From: Winogradskyella ursingii
Lineage (GTDB): Bacteria > Bacteroidota > Bacteroidia > Flavobacteriales > Flavobacteriaceae
Reading direction: 5' to 3'
Assembly (NCBI RefSeq): GCF_013403975.1
Contig: NZ_JABFDH010000001.1
Coordinates: 434,001 to 498,000, forward strand
DNA: 64,000 nucleotides
The first letter of the stretch is position 1. The number at the start of each line of letters is the position of its first letter. The notes under the pieces are model-generated. The model ran no database searches. It was given only the letters and a program-made list of their open reading frames with translations, and was not told the DNA's origin. The translations under genes and the position numbers were made by a program. Of the stretch, positions 1 through 9,248 are shown piece after piece.

Positions 1-277
1 CTGTGACAGTGATGATTATTACAATAGTGAGCAACATACCAATGCCATCTATTTACCAAAATACAATAAAGACAAGCCGTTGTACATTGGCTTTTTTAAT
101 ACAGGTGCTTATCAAGAAACCATTGGTGGTTTTGGAGGGTTGCAACATTGTTTAATCCCGTCTCCAAAACATATTTTAATTCAACGAGATGAAGACGGAA
201 ACATCTCGACAAAACTATTTAGCGAACAACAAAAAAGTGAAGACTTACTTAAAATTTTAGGATATAATGAAAACTAA
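1..277 (+). CDS. speA: Biosynthetic arginine decarboxylase, C-terminal fragment
   Basis: The gene is cut by the left edge; the open frame runs from base 2 with no start in the window, so only about 91 C-terminal residues are visible. They contain YIGFFNTGAYQETIGG, the type of C-terminal segment found in fold-III PLP decarboxylases of the SpeA group, where FNTGAYQ-like residues lie near the dimer active site. The enzyme would convert arginine to agmatine in the cytoplasm. The stop codon overlaps the agmatinase start by 11 bases, which supports translational coupling and the assignment, since agmatine is the substrate of the next enzyme. A diaminopimelate-type decarboxylase is the main alternative, but the context argues against it. 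Confidence 0.85.
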   Translation, partial: CDSDDYYNSEQHTNAIYLPKYNKDKPLYIGFFNTGAYQETIGGFGGLQHCLIPSPKHILIQRDEDGNISTKLFSEQQKSEDLLKILGYNEN

Positions 278-1208
278 AACTTATGCTGGTATTCCAGAAG
301 ATAAAGCAAAACTAGAAACCTCTAAAATTGTATTGATTCCTGTGCCTTACGATGGTACAAGTACGTGGCAAAAAGGTGCGGACAAAGGACCAGAAGCCTT
401 CTTAAATGCTTCAGAAAACATGGAACTTTACGATATTGAAACCGAAACTGAAGTTTACGAACAGGGAATTTATTTGGCAGATGTTATTACAGAAAATAGC
501 TCTCCTGAAGCTATGGTAGATGCTGTACACCAAGCCACAAAAAAGTATATTAAGAAAAATAAATTCGTGACGATTTTTGGTGGCGAGCATTCTATATCTA
601 TTGGTACCATTAGAGCATTTAATGAAATGTACGATGATATTACGGTATTACAATTGGATGCCCATGCAGATTTGCGTGAATCTTATGAAGGTTCTAAATG
701 TAATCACGCTTGTGCAGTCTATGAAGCTAGCCAGACCACAAACTTAATTCAAGTTGGTATTCGCTCAATGGATGCTATAGAAAAAACTGTAATGGACGAA
801 GACAAAACCTATTTTGCGCACGATATGGCCGTAGATGATAGTTGGACGGATTCTGCCATTGACCAAATGACAGAAAATGTTTTTATCACTATAGATCTGG
901 ATGTATTTGATCCTTCGATTTTGCCGAGTACGGGTACTCCTGAGCCAGGAGGATTATTATGGTACGAAACATTGGATTTCTTAAAACAAGTATTTGAAGA
1001 GAAAAATGTGGTAGGTTTTGATATTGTGGAATTATGCCCTAATGAAGTTGATAAATCGTCTGATTTTTTAGCAGCCAAATTATATTACAAATTGTTGAGC
1101 TATAAATTCCAGAATGAAGATGCGGATGATGATTTTGAGAGTAATTTTAATAAATCGTCAAACGAAGGAAACAAAATAAATAAATTTAATAACGAAGATG
1201 AGTACTAA
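267..1208 (+). CDS. speB: Agmatinase (ureohydrolase family)
   Basis: This 313-residue protein has the arginase/agmatinase manganese motifs: GGEHSIS near residue 105, DAHADLR near 130 and DLDVFDPS near 212, followed by GTPEPGG. It should hydrolyse agmatine to putrescine and urea. The length is normal except for an Asn/Asp/Lys-rich C-terminal tail of about 30 residues, which looks poorly conserved. The ATG lies inside the end of the arginine decarboxylase gene, and the end overlaps the next gene by 11 bases, so the three are probably translated as one unit. Confidence 0.93.
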   Translation: MKTKTYAGIPEDKAKLETSKIVLIPVPYDGTSTWQKGADKGPEAFLNASENMELYDIETETEVYEQGIYLADVITENSSPEAMVDAVHQATKKYIKKNKFVTIFGGEHSISIGTIRAFNEMYDDITVLQLDAHADLRESYEGSKCNHACAVYEASQTTNLIQVGIRSMDAIEKTVMDEDKTYFAHDMAVDDSWTDSAIDQMTENVFITIDLDVFDPSILPSTGTPEPGGLLWYETLDFLKQVFEEKNVVGFDIVELCPNEVDKSSDFLAAKLYYKLLSYKFQNEDADDDFESNFNKSSNEGNKINKFNNEDEY

Positions 1209-2175
1209 TAAAGGAGAGATTTCAAAATTTATAGAAAAGTATTATTTACATTTTAATGCGGCAGCTTTGGTTGACGCGGCAAAGGGTTATGAAGACCAAT
1301 TAAATTCTGGTGCAAAAATGCTTGTTTCGCTGGCAGGTGCTATGAGTACTGCAGAATTAGGAAAAATCTTTGCTGAGATGATTAGAAAAGATAAAGTACA
1401 AATCATATCCTGTACCGGCGCAAATTTAGAAGAGGATATTATGAATTTGGTTGCACATTCGCACTACAAACGTGTGCCAAACTATCGTGATCTAACGCCA
1501 CAGGACGAATGGGATTTATTAGAAAAAGGCCTTAACCGAGTAACCGATACTTGTATACCGGAGGAAGAGGCTTTTAGAAGAATTCAGGAGCATATCGTTA
1601 AGATCTGGAAAGATGCCGAAGCCAAAGGAGAACGCTATTTGCCACATGAGTACATGTACAAGCTACTGTTATCTGGAGTATTGGAAGAATATTACGAAAT
1701 AGATTTAAAAGATTCTTGGATGTATGCAGCGGCTGAGAAAAACTTACCTATTATCTGTCCAGGTTGGGAAGATAGTACTTTAGGAAATATTTTCGCAAGC
1801 TATGTGCTTAAAGGTGAGTTAAAAGCTAGTACCATGAAATCAGGTATTGAATACATGACCTTTTTAGCAGACTGGTACACGGATAATTCTGAAAACGGAA
1901 TAGGATTCTTTCAAATAGGTGGAGGTATTGCGGGTGATTTTCCTATTTGCGTCGTGCCAATGTTGTACCAAGATATGGAACGACCTGAGACACCGTTTTG
2001 GAGTTATTTCTGCCAGATTAGTGATAGTACAACAAGTTACGGATCGTATTCTGGAGCAGTGCCAAACGAGAAAATTACTTGGGGAAAACTAGATATTAAT
2101 ACACCAAAATTTATCATTGAAAGTGATGCAACTATAGTTGCGCCATTGATTTTTGCCTATCTTTTAGATATGTAA
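1198..2175 (+). CDS. Deoxyhypusine synthase-like enzyme, probable homospermidine synthase
   Basis: The 325-residue protein belongs to the deoxyhypusine synthase (DHS) family. The catalytic lysine region is clear as ITWGKLD with Lys297, matching the VSWGK block of eukaryotic DHS, and SYGSYSGA sits where DHS has its DGSDSGA-like loop. A GGGIAGD motif, probably for NAD binding, precedes it. Bacteria lack eIF5A, and bacterial DHS homologues are known to make sym-homospermidine from putrescine (with spermidine or putrescine as aminobutyl donor). Its position directly after agmatinase fits that role, and homospermidine is a common major polyamine in flavobacteria. Another aminobutyl acceptor cannot be excluded. 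Confidence 0.85.
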   Translation: MSTNKGEISKFIEKYYLHFNAAALVDAAKGYEDQLNSGAKMLVSLAGAMSTAELGKIFAEMIRKDKVQIISCTGANLEEDIMNLVAHSHYKRVPNYRDLTPQDEWDLLEKGLNRVTDTCIPEEEAFRRIQEHIVKIWKDAEAKGERYLPHEYMYKLLLSGVLEEYYEIDLKDSWMYAAAEKNLPIICPGWEDSTLGNIFASYVLKGELKASTMKSGIEYMTFLADWYTDNSENGIGFFQIGGGIAGDFPICVVPMLYQDMERPETPFWSYFCQISDSTTSYGSYSGAVPNEKITWGKLDINTPKFIIESDATIVAPLIFAYLLDM

Positions 2176-2177
2176 TT

Positions 2178-3710
2178 ATGGAAGATCAGAAAATTGAAAA
2201 CATTAAATTAGAGTACCTCACTGTCAACGATTATGAGGAACTTAAATCGGCCACGCTTGAGTCTTATGGAGGTGTGCTTAATTCCTATTGGAAAAAAGAA
2301 CATATTGAGCGCTTAACTTCCATTTTTCCGCAAGGTCAGGTTGTTATTAAAATCGACGATGTTATTGCAGGTTGTGCATTATCGCTAATTGTAGATTATG
2401 ATAAGGTAGAAGACAATCATACCTACGCGGATATTATTGAAGGTGATAAATTCAAAAACCATGATCCAAACGGCGATGTTTTATACGGGATTGATGTATT
2501 TATAAAGCCAGAATTTAGAGGCTTAAGATTGGGCAGACGTTTATATGATTATAGAAAAGAACTTTGTGAGGAACTAAACCTTAAGGGTATCGTTTTTGGC
2601 GGAAGAATGCCCAACTATCATAAATTTCAAAATGAATTTACGCCAAAAGAATATATTGAAAAAGTAAGGCACAAAGAGATTCATGATCCTGTATTGAATT
2701 TTCAGATTTCTAATGATTTTCATCCTTTAAGGGTTATAAAAGGCTATTTAGCAGGTGATACAGCATCAAACGAATATGCTGTTCTAATGGAGTGGGATAA
2801 CATCTATTACACTAAAAAGAGTAAAAGAGCAAGTTCGGTGAAAACCATAGTAAGGTTAGGGTTAATCCAATGGCAAATGCGTACTTACAACAGTTTGGAG
2901 GATTTAATGCAACAAGTAGAATATTTTGTAGATAGCGTTGCAGCTTACAGATCTGACTTTGCTCTATTTCCTGAATTCTTTAATGCTCCACTAATGGCAA
3001 AATACAACCATATGTACGAGCCGGATGCGATTAGGGAGTTGGCCAAATATACTAAGCCTATTGTTGAAAAAATGCAACAATTATCTATCTCGTATAATAT
3101 CAATATCATCACAGGCAGTATGCCAGAATTAATCGATGATAAATTATACAACGTCGGTTATTTATGTCGTAGAGACGGAAGTTCTGAGCGTTACGAGAAA
3201 ATTCACGTCACACCAGATGAAGCCAAAGTTTGGGGCATGCAAAGAGGTCACAAATTAAATACCTTTCAAACAGATGCTGGCAAAATTGGTATTCTAATTT
3301 GTTATGATTCTGAATTTCCGGAATTATCTAGATTGCTTTCGGACGAAGGCATGGATATTTTGTTCGTACCATTCTTAACCGATACTCAAAATGGTTATTC
3401 TAGAGTAAGATTATGTGCTCAGGCTCGTGCCATTGAAAACGAATGTTATGTGGCTATTGCTGGTAGTGTAGGTAATTTACCAAATGTGAATAATATGGAC
3501 ATCCAATATGCACAATCGGCCGTATTTACACCGTGTGACTTTTCGTTTCCTAGTAATGGAATTAAAGCGGAGGCAACACCGAATACAGAAATGATTTTAG
3601 TGGCGGACGTAGATATAAGTTTATTGAGGGAATTACACTCCTTCGGAGCTGTTAAAAATTTAAAGGATCGCAGAAAAGATGTTTATAATGTTATTCGAGT
3701 AAACCAATAA
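2178..3710 (+). CDS. GNAT acetyltransferase-nitrilase fusion protein
   Basis: The 510-residue protein fuses two domains. Residues about 10-200 form a GNAT N-acetyltransferase with the acetyl-CoA loop RGLRLGRR (114-121). Residues about 222-500 form a carbon-nitrogen hydrolase with the nitrilase triad Glu266 (FPEF), Lys341 (YEKIH) and Cys375 (LICYDSE). All catalytic residues are intact. The nitrilase half resembles amidases acting on small N-carbamoyl or amide substrates. The start is only two bases after the DHS-like gene, so it belongs to the polyamine operon. The substrate is unknown. It may acetylate and deacylate a polyamine derivative, but this is inferred from context only. Confidence 0.88.
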   Translation: MEDQKIENIKLEYLTVNDYEELKSATLESYGGVLNSYWKKEHIERLTSIFPQGQVVIKIDDVIAGCALSLIVDYDKVEDNHTYADIIEGDKFKNHDPNGDVLYGIDVFIKPEFRGLRLGRRLYDYRKELCEELNLKGIVFGGRMPNYHKFQNEFTPKEYIEKVRHKEIHDPVLNFQISNDFHPLRVIKGYLAGDTASNEYAVLMEWDNIYYTKKSKRASSVKTIVRLGLIQWQMRTYNSLEDLMQQVEYFVDSVAAYRSDFALFPEFFNAPLMAKYNHMYEPDAIRELAKYTKPIVEKMQQLSISYNINIITGSMPELIDDKLYNVGYLCRRDGSSERYEKIHVTPDEAKVWGMQRGHKLNTFQTDAGKIGILICYDSEFPELSRLLSDEGMDILFVPFLTDTQNGYSRVRLCAQARAIENECYVAIAGSVGNLPNVNNMDIQYAQSAVFTPCDFSFPSNGIKAEATPNTEMILVADVDISLLRELHSFGAVKNLKDRRKDVYNVIRVNQ

Positions 3711-3755
3711 ATAGTATATTTAAAAAAAAATTAGCTCCAATAATTAAGATTAAAA

Positions 3756-4082
3756 ATGAAGCCAAAAGACGCACATCTAAAACGAGTAATTGTTGATTTT
3801 AAAAAATTAACTCCAGAAATTTTATCCCTTTTAGTAGAAAAATATCCAGATGGTTATGATGATGACCATATCGTCTCGTTTAAAAATGCAAAAAACGAAA
3901 CAGTAGAAGCGGTAGAAGTAACAACAGAAGATACTAAGTATTTGGTAAAAGTAAGTACCAAGCTTGAAGTTACTATGGAAAATTACGATGAAGAGGACTA
4001 CGAGGAGTTTGAAGATGACGATCCAGATGCAGTGCAGGATCCTGAATTAGAGCCTGGTGCAGAGGACGAAGATTTCGATTAA
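3756..4082 (+). CDS. Small acidic conserved hypothetical protein
   Basis: This is a 108-residue soluble protein with a folded-looking N-terminal part (about residues 1-75) and a very acidic tail (about 76-108, almost all Asp, Glu and Pro). There is no signal peptide or membrane segment. I recall similar small proteins in flavobacteria being annotated loosely as DNA-primase-like, but I see no primase motif, so I leave the function open. It follows the polyamine operon after a 45-base AT-rich gap and may share its transcript. Confidence 0.7.
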   Translation: MKPKDAHLKRVIVDFKKLTPEILSLLVEKYPDGYDDDHIVSFKNAKNETVEAVEVTTEDTKYLVKVSTKLEVTMENYDEEDYEEFEDDDPDAVQDPELEPGAEDEDFD

Positions 4083-4157
4083 AATCTAGCTATTACGTTG
4101 ATAATATTTTGTAATTTACTGTAAGTTAAAAAGTTGTATTTTTTAAATGGTTAAATT

Positions 4158-4571
4158 ATGGAAACATCATTTCACATGTCGTTACCTTGTTTAAGTGTAA
4201 CAGAAACCAAGAATTTTTATGTTAATAGTATCGGTGCCTCTTTAGGTCGGACTGCAAAAACATGGGTGGATATTAACCTTTTTGGCCATCAACTGACTTT
4301 TATTAAGGCCGAAAAATTCAATTTCACTAATCCAAATTATGTGTTTGAAGGTAAGATATTGCCATCATTCCATTTTGGTATAATAGTAGGTGTCGAAACT
4401 TGGGGAGAAATCTATGCTAAGCTAAGCAATCAAAATTTTGATGTTGTAACACAAACTACATTTCTTAAGGACAAAATCGGTGAGCATCTTTCCTTCTTTA
4501 TAACGGATCCAAACGATTATATGTTAGAATTTAAGAGCTTTAAAGATCCAAAAGAGATGTTTAAATCGTAA
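4158..4571 (+). CDS. VOC family (glyoxalase/bleomycin-resistance fold) protein
   Basis: The 137-residue protein shows the vicinal-oxygen-chelate pattern: an opening SLPCLSVTETKNFYV strand-helix, FHFGIIV in the middle, and a closing FFITDPNDYMLEFKSF, where DPxGxxxEF-type segments supply a metal-ligand Glu. It has one VOC module pair, as in small dioxygenase-like or glyoxalase-like proteins. Its substrate is unknown. It stands alone, with no operon partner closer than 70 bases. Confidence 0.75.
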   Translation: METSFHMSLPCLSVTETKNFYVNSIGASLGRTAKTWVDINLFGHQLTFIKAEKFNFTNPNYVFEGKILPSFHFGIIVGVETWGEIYAKLSNQNFDVVTQTTFLKDKIGEHLSFFITDPNDYMLEFKSFKDPKEMFKS

Positions 4572-4720
4572 TTAAAAGACGTCCAAAAAATCAATAGAAT
4601 ACGTTAATAATCATTACCACGTGTATTTCAATTATTTGAAAATACTAAAGGCGCTCTCGGACTTGTGGTGGTTAAATTCCGAAGAAACTAAATCAATTTC
4701 TAACATTAAATTTTTTAATT

Positions 4721-5065
4721 ATGAAAACAAAATCGATTGCAGTATTTGGTATTTTATTTCTTGCGTTTTTAACTTTAACATCATCAAAAGATATACAAGA
4801 CAAACTTACTTTTGAAGGTGTATATGACGGCAAAGAAGATTACGGTTATAACTTTATCGGTATGGATGAAGAAGGTGACGAATTCACAATGACTTTTCAA
4901 AATATTGATGCAGAAGTACTAAAGAGTTTCAATTTAAATTCACAAGATTTGGTAGGTTCAAGATTTGCTATTACTTACACTTCCGTAACAGAAATCGAAA
5001 CTGACGAGGATGGTTACGAAGATGAAATTGAAACCAATACTATTGTTGCCTTAAAAAAACTTTAA
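4721..5065 (+). CDS. Small exported hypothetical protein
   Basis: The 114-residue protein starts with a typical signal peptide (MKTKSIAVFGILFLAFLTLTSS), followed by an acidic domain of about 90 residues rich in Asp, Glu, Tyr and Thr, with alternating pattern suggestive of beta strands. I recognise no family. The gene ends just before a strong bidirectional hairpin terminator and is convergent with the mannosyltransferase gene. Confidence 0.65.
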   Translation: MKTKSIAVFGILFLAFLTLTSSKDIQDKLTFEGVYDGKEDYGYNFIGMDEEGDEFTMTFQNIDAEVLKSFNLNSQDLVGSRFAITYTSVTEIETDEDGYEDEIETNTIVALKKL

Positions 5066-5078
5066 GGATATTCTTTTA

Positions 5079-5117
5079 AAAAAAATCAAAGCCAACTAGT
5101 TATAGTTGGCTTTTTTT
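5079..5117. terminator. Bidirectional intrinsic terminator
   Basis: A perfect 8-base stem AGCCAACT/AGTTGGCT (5090-5097 and 5104-5111) with a 6-base loop is flanked by an A-run on the left and a T-run on the right, so it can act for both converging genes. It overlaps the stop codon of the minus-strand gene at 5096. Confidence 0.8.
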
Positions 5118-6544
5118 ATAGATTTTTTTTTGAGGAATATCTCCCAAAATATAAACGCATAAACCACTAGGTATTCTAAAGCTATAATCCATAGGTTTTC
5201 AGAATTTGAGTTATTAGAATATGCCAAATAGCTCAAAACAATAACCAATGACCAAACTAACGGAAAGCGATAATTTGTAAAAATACAAAGGATAACGAGC
5301 GTTGCTATGTACCAAGGATGTACGGTTGTACTTAATAGTAAGTAAAAAGTAAAGGTTAATAAAATTGATGTTGTTAATTTAGGTATCGTATTGTTATTTT
5401 TCAAAAATGAAAACAGCAAAATAATAATGAGTGAAATAACAGGAAGTATTTTCCCAATAACAGCAATTTGATTATAACCGGTCACAGTATAACCGATTTC
5501 TCGTATCAAGTAATAAATACTTGCATTAAACTCAAAATTCCCAAACCAAAGTCCAACAGTTTTTGAGTAATTATTTAAAAATTCCATCGAGAAAAAAGGA
5601 ATAAATAATAGTAAGATCGTTACAATTATTATGATATAAAACTGAATGAGTTTTATCAATCCTTTTTTTTGAAAAATATTATGATTTTGGTCGCTGAGTA
5701 TAGGTAGCTCAACGTTGGTGGATGATTGTAACCGAATGGAGCCACAACGAGTTGAAACGAACCACCAGAAAAATATAGGTAAGAACATTAGCGGAATTAA
5801 CTTCACCGAAATAGAACAAGCTAAAACTAAAGCGGCCCGTTTCCATTTGCCACTATGCAATAAATATAAGCTCCAAATGAGAAAGAAAATCATGATACCT
5901 TCAAAATGAAGGTTACCGGTTAATTCAATAATTATAAACGGATTCAGTATATACCAAAAGATTCGTTTTGATGGTATTTTTAAACGCTCTAAAAGTTTTT
6001 TTCCAAAATAGAGTGTTCCAATATCTGCAGCTATAATTATCAATCGCATTCCTATTACAGAACTCAAAATACTTTTTCCTGGGAATAGATTTCCCAATAC
6101 AAAAAACAGTTGATTTAAGGGCGGATAATTCGTGTAATGAGAAGCGCTCAATTCTCCCATGCCATTATACAGCTCTTGCGATTGAGCAATAGGAAATTTT
6201 CCATTTTGAATAAAAGAATCTGGTGTATAGAGATATGGGTTGATGCCTTCTAAAATCATGCGTCCATCCCAAATAAATCTATAAAAATCCTGTGATAAAT
6301 TAGGAATAGCAAATAGAAACACAAGCCGAAAAAGCACTGCTGCCACCACCATTAATTTAAAATTGAAACCACCCAGTTTTATAATCTGGTAGGCGCATGC
6401 AAATAATGCTATATAGAGAGTTAAAAATTTTGAAATGTCAGTGCGAGCCAAATCATATCCAAAAGAAAAATAGAGAAGACTGCTCGCAAAAATAAAGAGC
6501 AGTGCCATTTTTTGATATTTAAATACATTAATAAGTTCTGACAT
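5096..6544 (-). CDS. Integral membrane GT-C mannosyltransferase-like protein
   Basis: The 482-residue protein is almost entirely hydrophobic, with about 11-13 predicted membrane segments. After the first three helices it carries the periplasmic loop FYRFIWDGRMILEGINPYLYTP, with the Asp-containing pattern seen in lipid-phosphate-sugar dependent GT-C enzymes (DUF2029/GT87 type). A TNYPPLNQ motif follows, also typical. The donor is probably a polyprenyl-phosphate sugar, with transfer on the outer face of the inner membrane. The two GT2 genes at 7054 and 8541 on the same strand, one resembling a polyprenyl-phosphate mannose synthase, fit as partners. The acceptor is unknown. Confidence 0.8.
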   Translation of the reverse strand: MSELINVFKYQKMALLFIFASSLLYFSFGYDLARTDISKFLTLYIALFACAYQIIKLGGFNFKLMVVAAVLFRLVFLFAIPNLSQDFYRFIWDGRMILEGINPYLYTPDSFIQNGKFPIAQSQELYNGMGELSASHYTNYPPLNQLFFVLGNLFPGKSILSSVIGMRLIIIAADIGTLYFGKKLLERLKIPSKRIFWYILNPFIIIELTGNLHFEGIMIFFLIWSLYLLHSGKWKRAALVLACSISVKLIPLMFLPIFFWWFVSTRCGSIRLQSSTNVELPILSDQNHNIFQKKGLIKLIQFYIIIIVTILLLFIPFFSMEFLNNYSKTVGLWFGNFEFNASIYYLIREIGYTVTGYNQIAVIGKILPVISLIIILLFSFLKNNNTIPKLTTSILLTFTFYLLLSTTVHPWYIATLVILCIFTNYRFPLVWSLVIVLSYLAYSNNSNSENLWIIALEYLVVYAFIFWEIFLKKKSIKKANYN

Positions 6545-6628
6545 AAAATCAAAGATAGAATTATTTAAACCTAGGAAATACTCGCGTAAAAAAAGATTAA
6601 TAACTTTAAAAGAGGAAAATTTTAAGTT

Positions 6629-7057
6629 ATGAGTTTTTCAATTTACCATGATTTTACGATTAAATGTGAGATGTCTAATGTTTATGATGGCATTTCTAAT
6701 CCCGAACAATTGAAACATTGGTGGCCACTAAAATGCTCTGGAATACCAAAAGAGGGCGAAATATATAATTTCAACTTTACAGATAAATATGATTGGTATG
6801 CAAAAGTTTCAAACTGTAAAGTTAACGAGCACATCTATTTTAAGTTGACCAAATCTGATGAAGATTGGCAGCCAACGACATTCGGTTTTGATTTAAGAGA
6901 AAAGGAAGATGGTGTTTTGGTTAAATTCTGGCATAAAGATTGGCCAAATTGTAACGCTCATTTTAAGCATTCCTCTTTTTGTTGGGCTTTACTTTTAAAA
7001 GGCTTAAAAGATTATTTGGAAAAAGGAATAATAATTCCGTTTCAAGACCGCTCTTAA
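6629..7057 (+). CDS. SRPBCC (START/AHSA1-like) domain protein
   Basis: The 142-residue cytosolic protein has the pattern of the AHSA1/START-like ligand-binding fold: an N-terminal strand, VYDGISNPEQLKHWWP (helix with the typical P-x-x-L-x-x-W-W element), beta strands with FGFDLREKEDGVLVKFWHKDWP, and a final helix around WALLLKGLKDYLEKG. The ligand is unknown. Its stop codon overlaps the stop codon of the convergent GT2 gene. Confidence 0.8.
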   Translation: MSFSIYHDFTIKCEMSNVYDGISNPEQLKHWWPLKCSGIPKEGEIYNFNFTDKYDWYAKVSNCKVNEHIYFKLTKSDEDWQPTTFGFDLREKEDGVLVKFWHKDWPNCNAHFKHSSFCWALLLKGLKDYLEKGIIIPFQDRS

Positions 7058-8544
7058 ATCTTAGAACTCAAAGACTTAAAAAACACATAGCCAAAACCAA
7101 TGCATAGCATCAAGTGAAATGGAAATAATCCAAAATCACCACCTTGGTCGCCTACTACAAAGGCACTATATAATCCAAAGGCAAAGTAGAGCATTAAAAT
7201 ACCTTCTACAATCACATTTGCCGAAAGCTTTTTACGCAGATATTTATTGCCTTTCCATGAATCGCGAATACTACTGATATTAAATTTCGGTGTACGAACA
7301 AATTCACTTCGTTTACCAATATGTCCTTCAATAACAGCTATAGAATTATGTAGTGAAAAACCCATTGCAATAGAGAAAAACGTAAAAAACATACCAATAT
7401 ATCCAAAGAACTTTTTAAAGCCACTGCCATAAATCTGTCGGTACATGTACCAATAACAGACAAAGAATATGATAGTGCTAATCACAAAGAAACTCATTAC
7501 AAAAAAATAGTTTCTCAAATGTTCGTATTCGTTTTTAATATAGAGCATCGGAATACTTAAAACAGCAACTGTGAAAATGCTCAAAAACATGGTACTATTT
7601 AATAAGTGAAGTAAACCATGAATTTTTGTTTTGGTTGAGATATTATCCGACTTTACAACCCTCCATAGCATTTTTCTAAAATTTTCAGCTCCACCTTTGT
7701 TCCATCGAAATTGTTGTGAACGTGCTGCACTAATTACAACAGGTAGTTCAGCTGGTGTCTCGACATCTTCGAGATATTTAAACTCCCAATTCTTAAGTTG
7801 CGCTCTATAGCTCAAATCCAAATCCTCTGTTAAAGTATCACCTTCCCAATTACCAGCATCAAGGATACATGCTTTGCGCCAAACACCTGCTGTGCCATTA
7901 AAATTGATAAAATGCCCTTTGCTGTTTCTCCCAACCTGCTCTAAAGTAAAGTGTGCATCGAGTGCAAATGCTTGTATTTTAGTGAGTAAAGAGTAATTAC
8001 GGTTTATATGTCCCCAACGTGTTTGAACCACACCGATTTTTTCGTTCTTAAAATATGGAATTGTACGCTTTAACCAATTGGGCTTTGGCAAAAAGTCAGC
8101 GTCAAAAATAGCGATGTATTCTCCTTTAGCGATTTTTAATCCTTCTTTTAAGGCACCAGCTTTAAAACCACTTCTATCGGTTCTGGTAATGTGTTTTATA
8201 TCAAGTCCTGTGGCAGACAAAGCTTCAATGTGAGCTCTTGTTGTCTCAACAGTCTCATCAGTTGAGTCATCTAAAACCTGAATTTCCAATTTTTCTTTTG
8301 GATATTCCAAAAGTGCAATGTTATCCAGCAACCGCTCCATAACATACATCTCGTTAAAAACTGGAAGCTGTATCGTTACAAATGGCGTTTCTTCTGGAAG
8401 CGACAAATCGAAAGTTTTACATTGTGTACGCTTTTTTTTCGACGACAAATAATTGTACAAAAGGTTGAGTTGAGCTAACGAGTACAAGAATATTAGTACA
8501 ATAGCAATGGTATAAACGACAATAATAATTGATTCGAGAATCAT
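7054..8544 (-). CDS. Family 2 glycosyltransferase, cellulose/mannan-synthase-like
   Basis: The 496-residue membrane protein has one N-terminal helix, a cytoplasmic GT-A domain and four or five C-terminal helices. The catalytic series is intact: DDSTDE (92-97), DAD (148-150), TEDLD (239-243) and QQFRW (277-281). That D,D,D,Q-x-x-R-W set defines processive beta-glycan synthases such as CslA and BcsA relatives. There is no PilZ domain. The start overlaps the end of the upstream GT2 gene by 4 bases, so the two are coupled. It may build a short glycan on a lipid, but the product cannot be read from sequence. Confidence 0.85.
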   Translation of the reverse strand: MILESIIIVVYTIAIVLIFLYSLAQLNLLYNYLSSKKKRTQCKTFDLSLPEETPFVTIQLPVFNEMYVMERLLDNIALLEYPKEKLEIQVLDDSTDETVETTRAHIEALSATGLDIKHITRTDRSGFKAGALKEGLKIAKGEYIAIFDADFLPKPNWLKRTIPYFKNEKIGVVQTRWGHINRNYSLLTKIQAFALDAHFTLEQVGRNSKGHFINFNGTAGVWRKACILDAGNWEGDTLTEDLDLSYRAQLKNWEFKYLEDVETPAELPVVISAARSQQFRWNKGGAENFRKMLWRVVKSDNISTKTKIHGLLHLLNSTMFLSIFTVAVLSIPMLYIKNEYEHLRNYFFVMSFFVISTIIFFVCYWYMYRQIYGSGFKKFFGYIGMFFTFFSIAMGFSLHNSIAVIEGHIGKRSEFVRTPKFNISSIRDSWKGNKYLRKKLSANVIVEGILMLYFAFGLYSAFVVGDQGGDFGLFPFHLMLCIGFGYVFFKSLSSKI

Positions 8545-9248
8545 TTTTTAAAACTATATTTAAAAATCCACCCTAGGATTTTAACGCCTGCAAAGATAGC
8601 TCCTTTTATCGTTCCTGAAACTTTTGAGACACCTATTCTATTCCTATAGTTTACTGGAATTTCGGTGTATTTTAATTTCTGTTTTAGTGCTTTTAGTTGC
8701 ATTTCTACGGTCCAGCCGTAGGTTTTATCTTCCATGTTCAGACTTAAAAGCTTATCATATTTAATAGCCCTAAAAGGACCTAAATCTGTGAATTTCGAAT
8801 TAAAAAACACCTTCATTAAGCTAGTAGCTAGCCAATTACCAAATATTTGAGGTGCAGTCATTGAGCCTTCTTCCCTTAGCTTTTTATCTCGTGTTCCTAC
8901 CACAAAATCGTAATTATCTTCAACTATAGGTTTTACTAGTTTAGTCAATTCTTCTGGGTAGTCACTATAATCACCGTCTAAAAAAACAATGATATCAGGT
9001 CTATTTTTCTGATTGTTAATCGAAGTCCACGCGATATAATCCATTCCTTTTAAACAAGCATATCCGTACCCTTTCCGATTTTCCGTCAAAACGGTTGCGC
9101 CAGCTTTTTCTGCGTTATCTATAGTGTTATCGGTGGAATTATTGCTCACCACAATAATCTCATCAACCATATCTGGAATCCCTTGAATAACCAAAGGAAT
9201 TGAATCTTCTTCATTATAAGCAGGAATGATAACTTTAATTTTGGTCAT
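8541..9248 (-). CDS. Polyprenyl-phosphate glycosyltransferase (DPM1-like GT2)
   Basis: The 235-residue soluble GT-A enzyme begins IKVIIPAYNEEDSIP and carries VVSNNSTDNT, FLDGDYSDYP (the DxD) and DLGPFRAIKYDKL, all as in dolichol-phosphate-mannose synthase and bacterial undecaprenyl-phosphate sugar transferases. No C-terminal membrane segments are present. It likely makes the lipid-linked sugar used by a GT-C enzyme such as the one at 5096. It overlaps the GT2 gene that follows by 4 bases. Confidence 0.85.
   Translation of the reverse strand: MTKIKVIIPAYNEEDSIPLVIQGIPDMVDEIIVVSNNSTDNTIDNAEKAGATVLTENRKGYGYACLKGMDYIAWTSINNQKNRPDIIVFLDGDYSDYPEELTKLVKPIVEDNYDFVVGTRDKKLREEGSMTAPQIFGNWLATSLMKVFFNSKFTDLGPFRAIKYDKLLSLNMEDKTYGWTVEMQLKALKQKLKYTEIPVNYRNRIGVSKVSGTIKGAIFAGVKILGWIFKYSFKK

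Noticed and set aside
80..277. A separate 65-codon gene starting at the ATG at 80
   Set aside because: The frame is open upstream to base 2 and reads as the C-terminus of arginine decarboxylase, so the ATG is internal.
4621..4815. Open frame of 64 codons before and over the small exported protein gene
   Set aside because: It starts with GTG, has no leader and reads across the signal peptide in another frame; the peptide looks like translated non-coding DNA.
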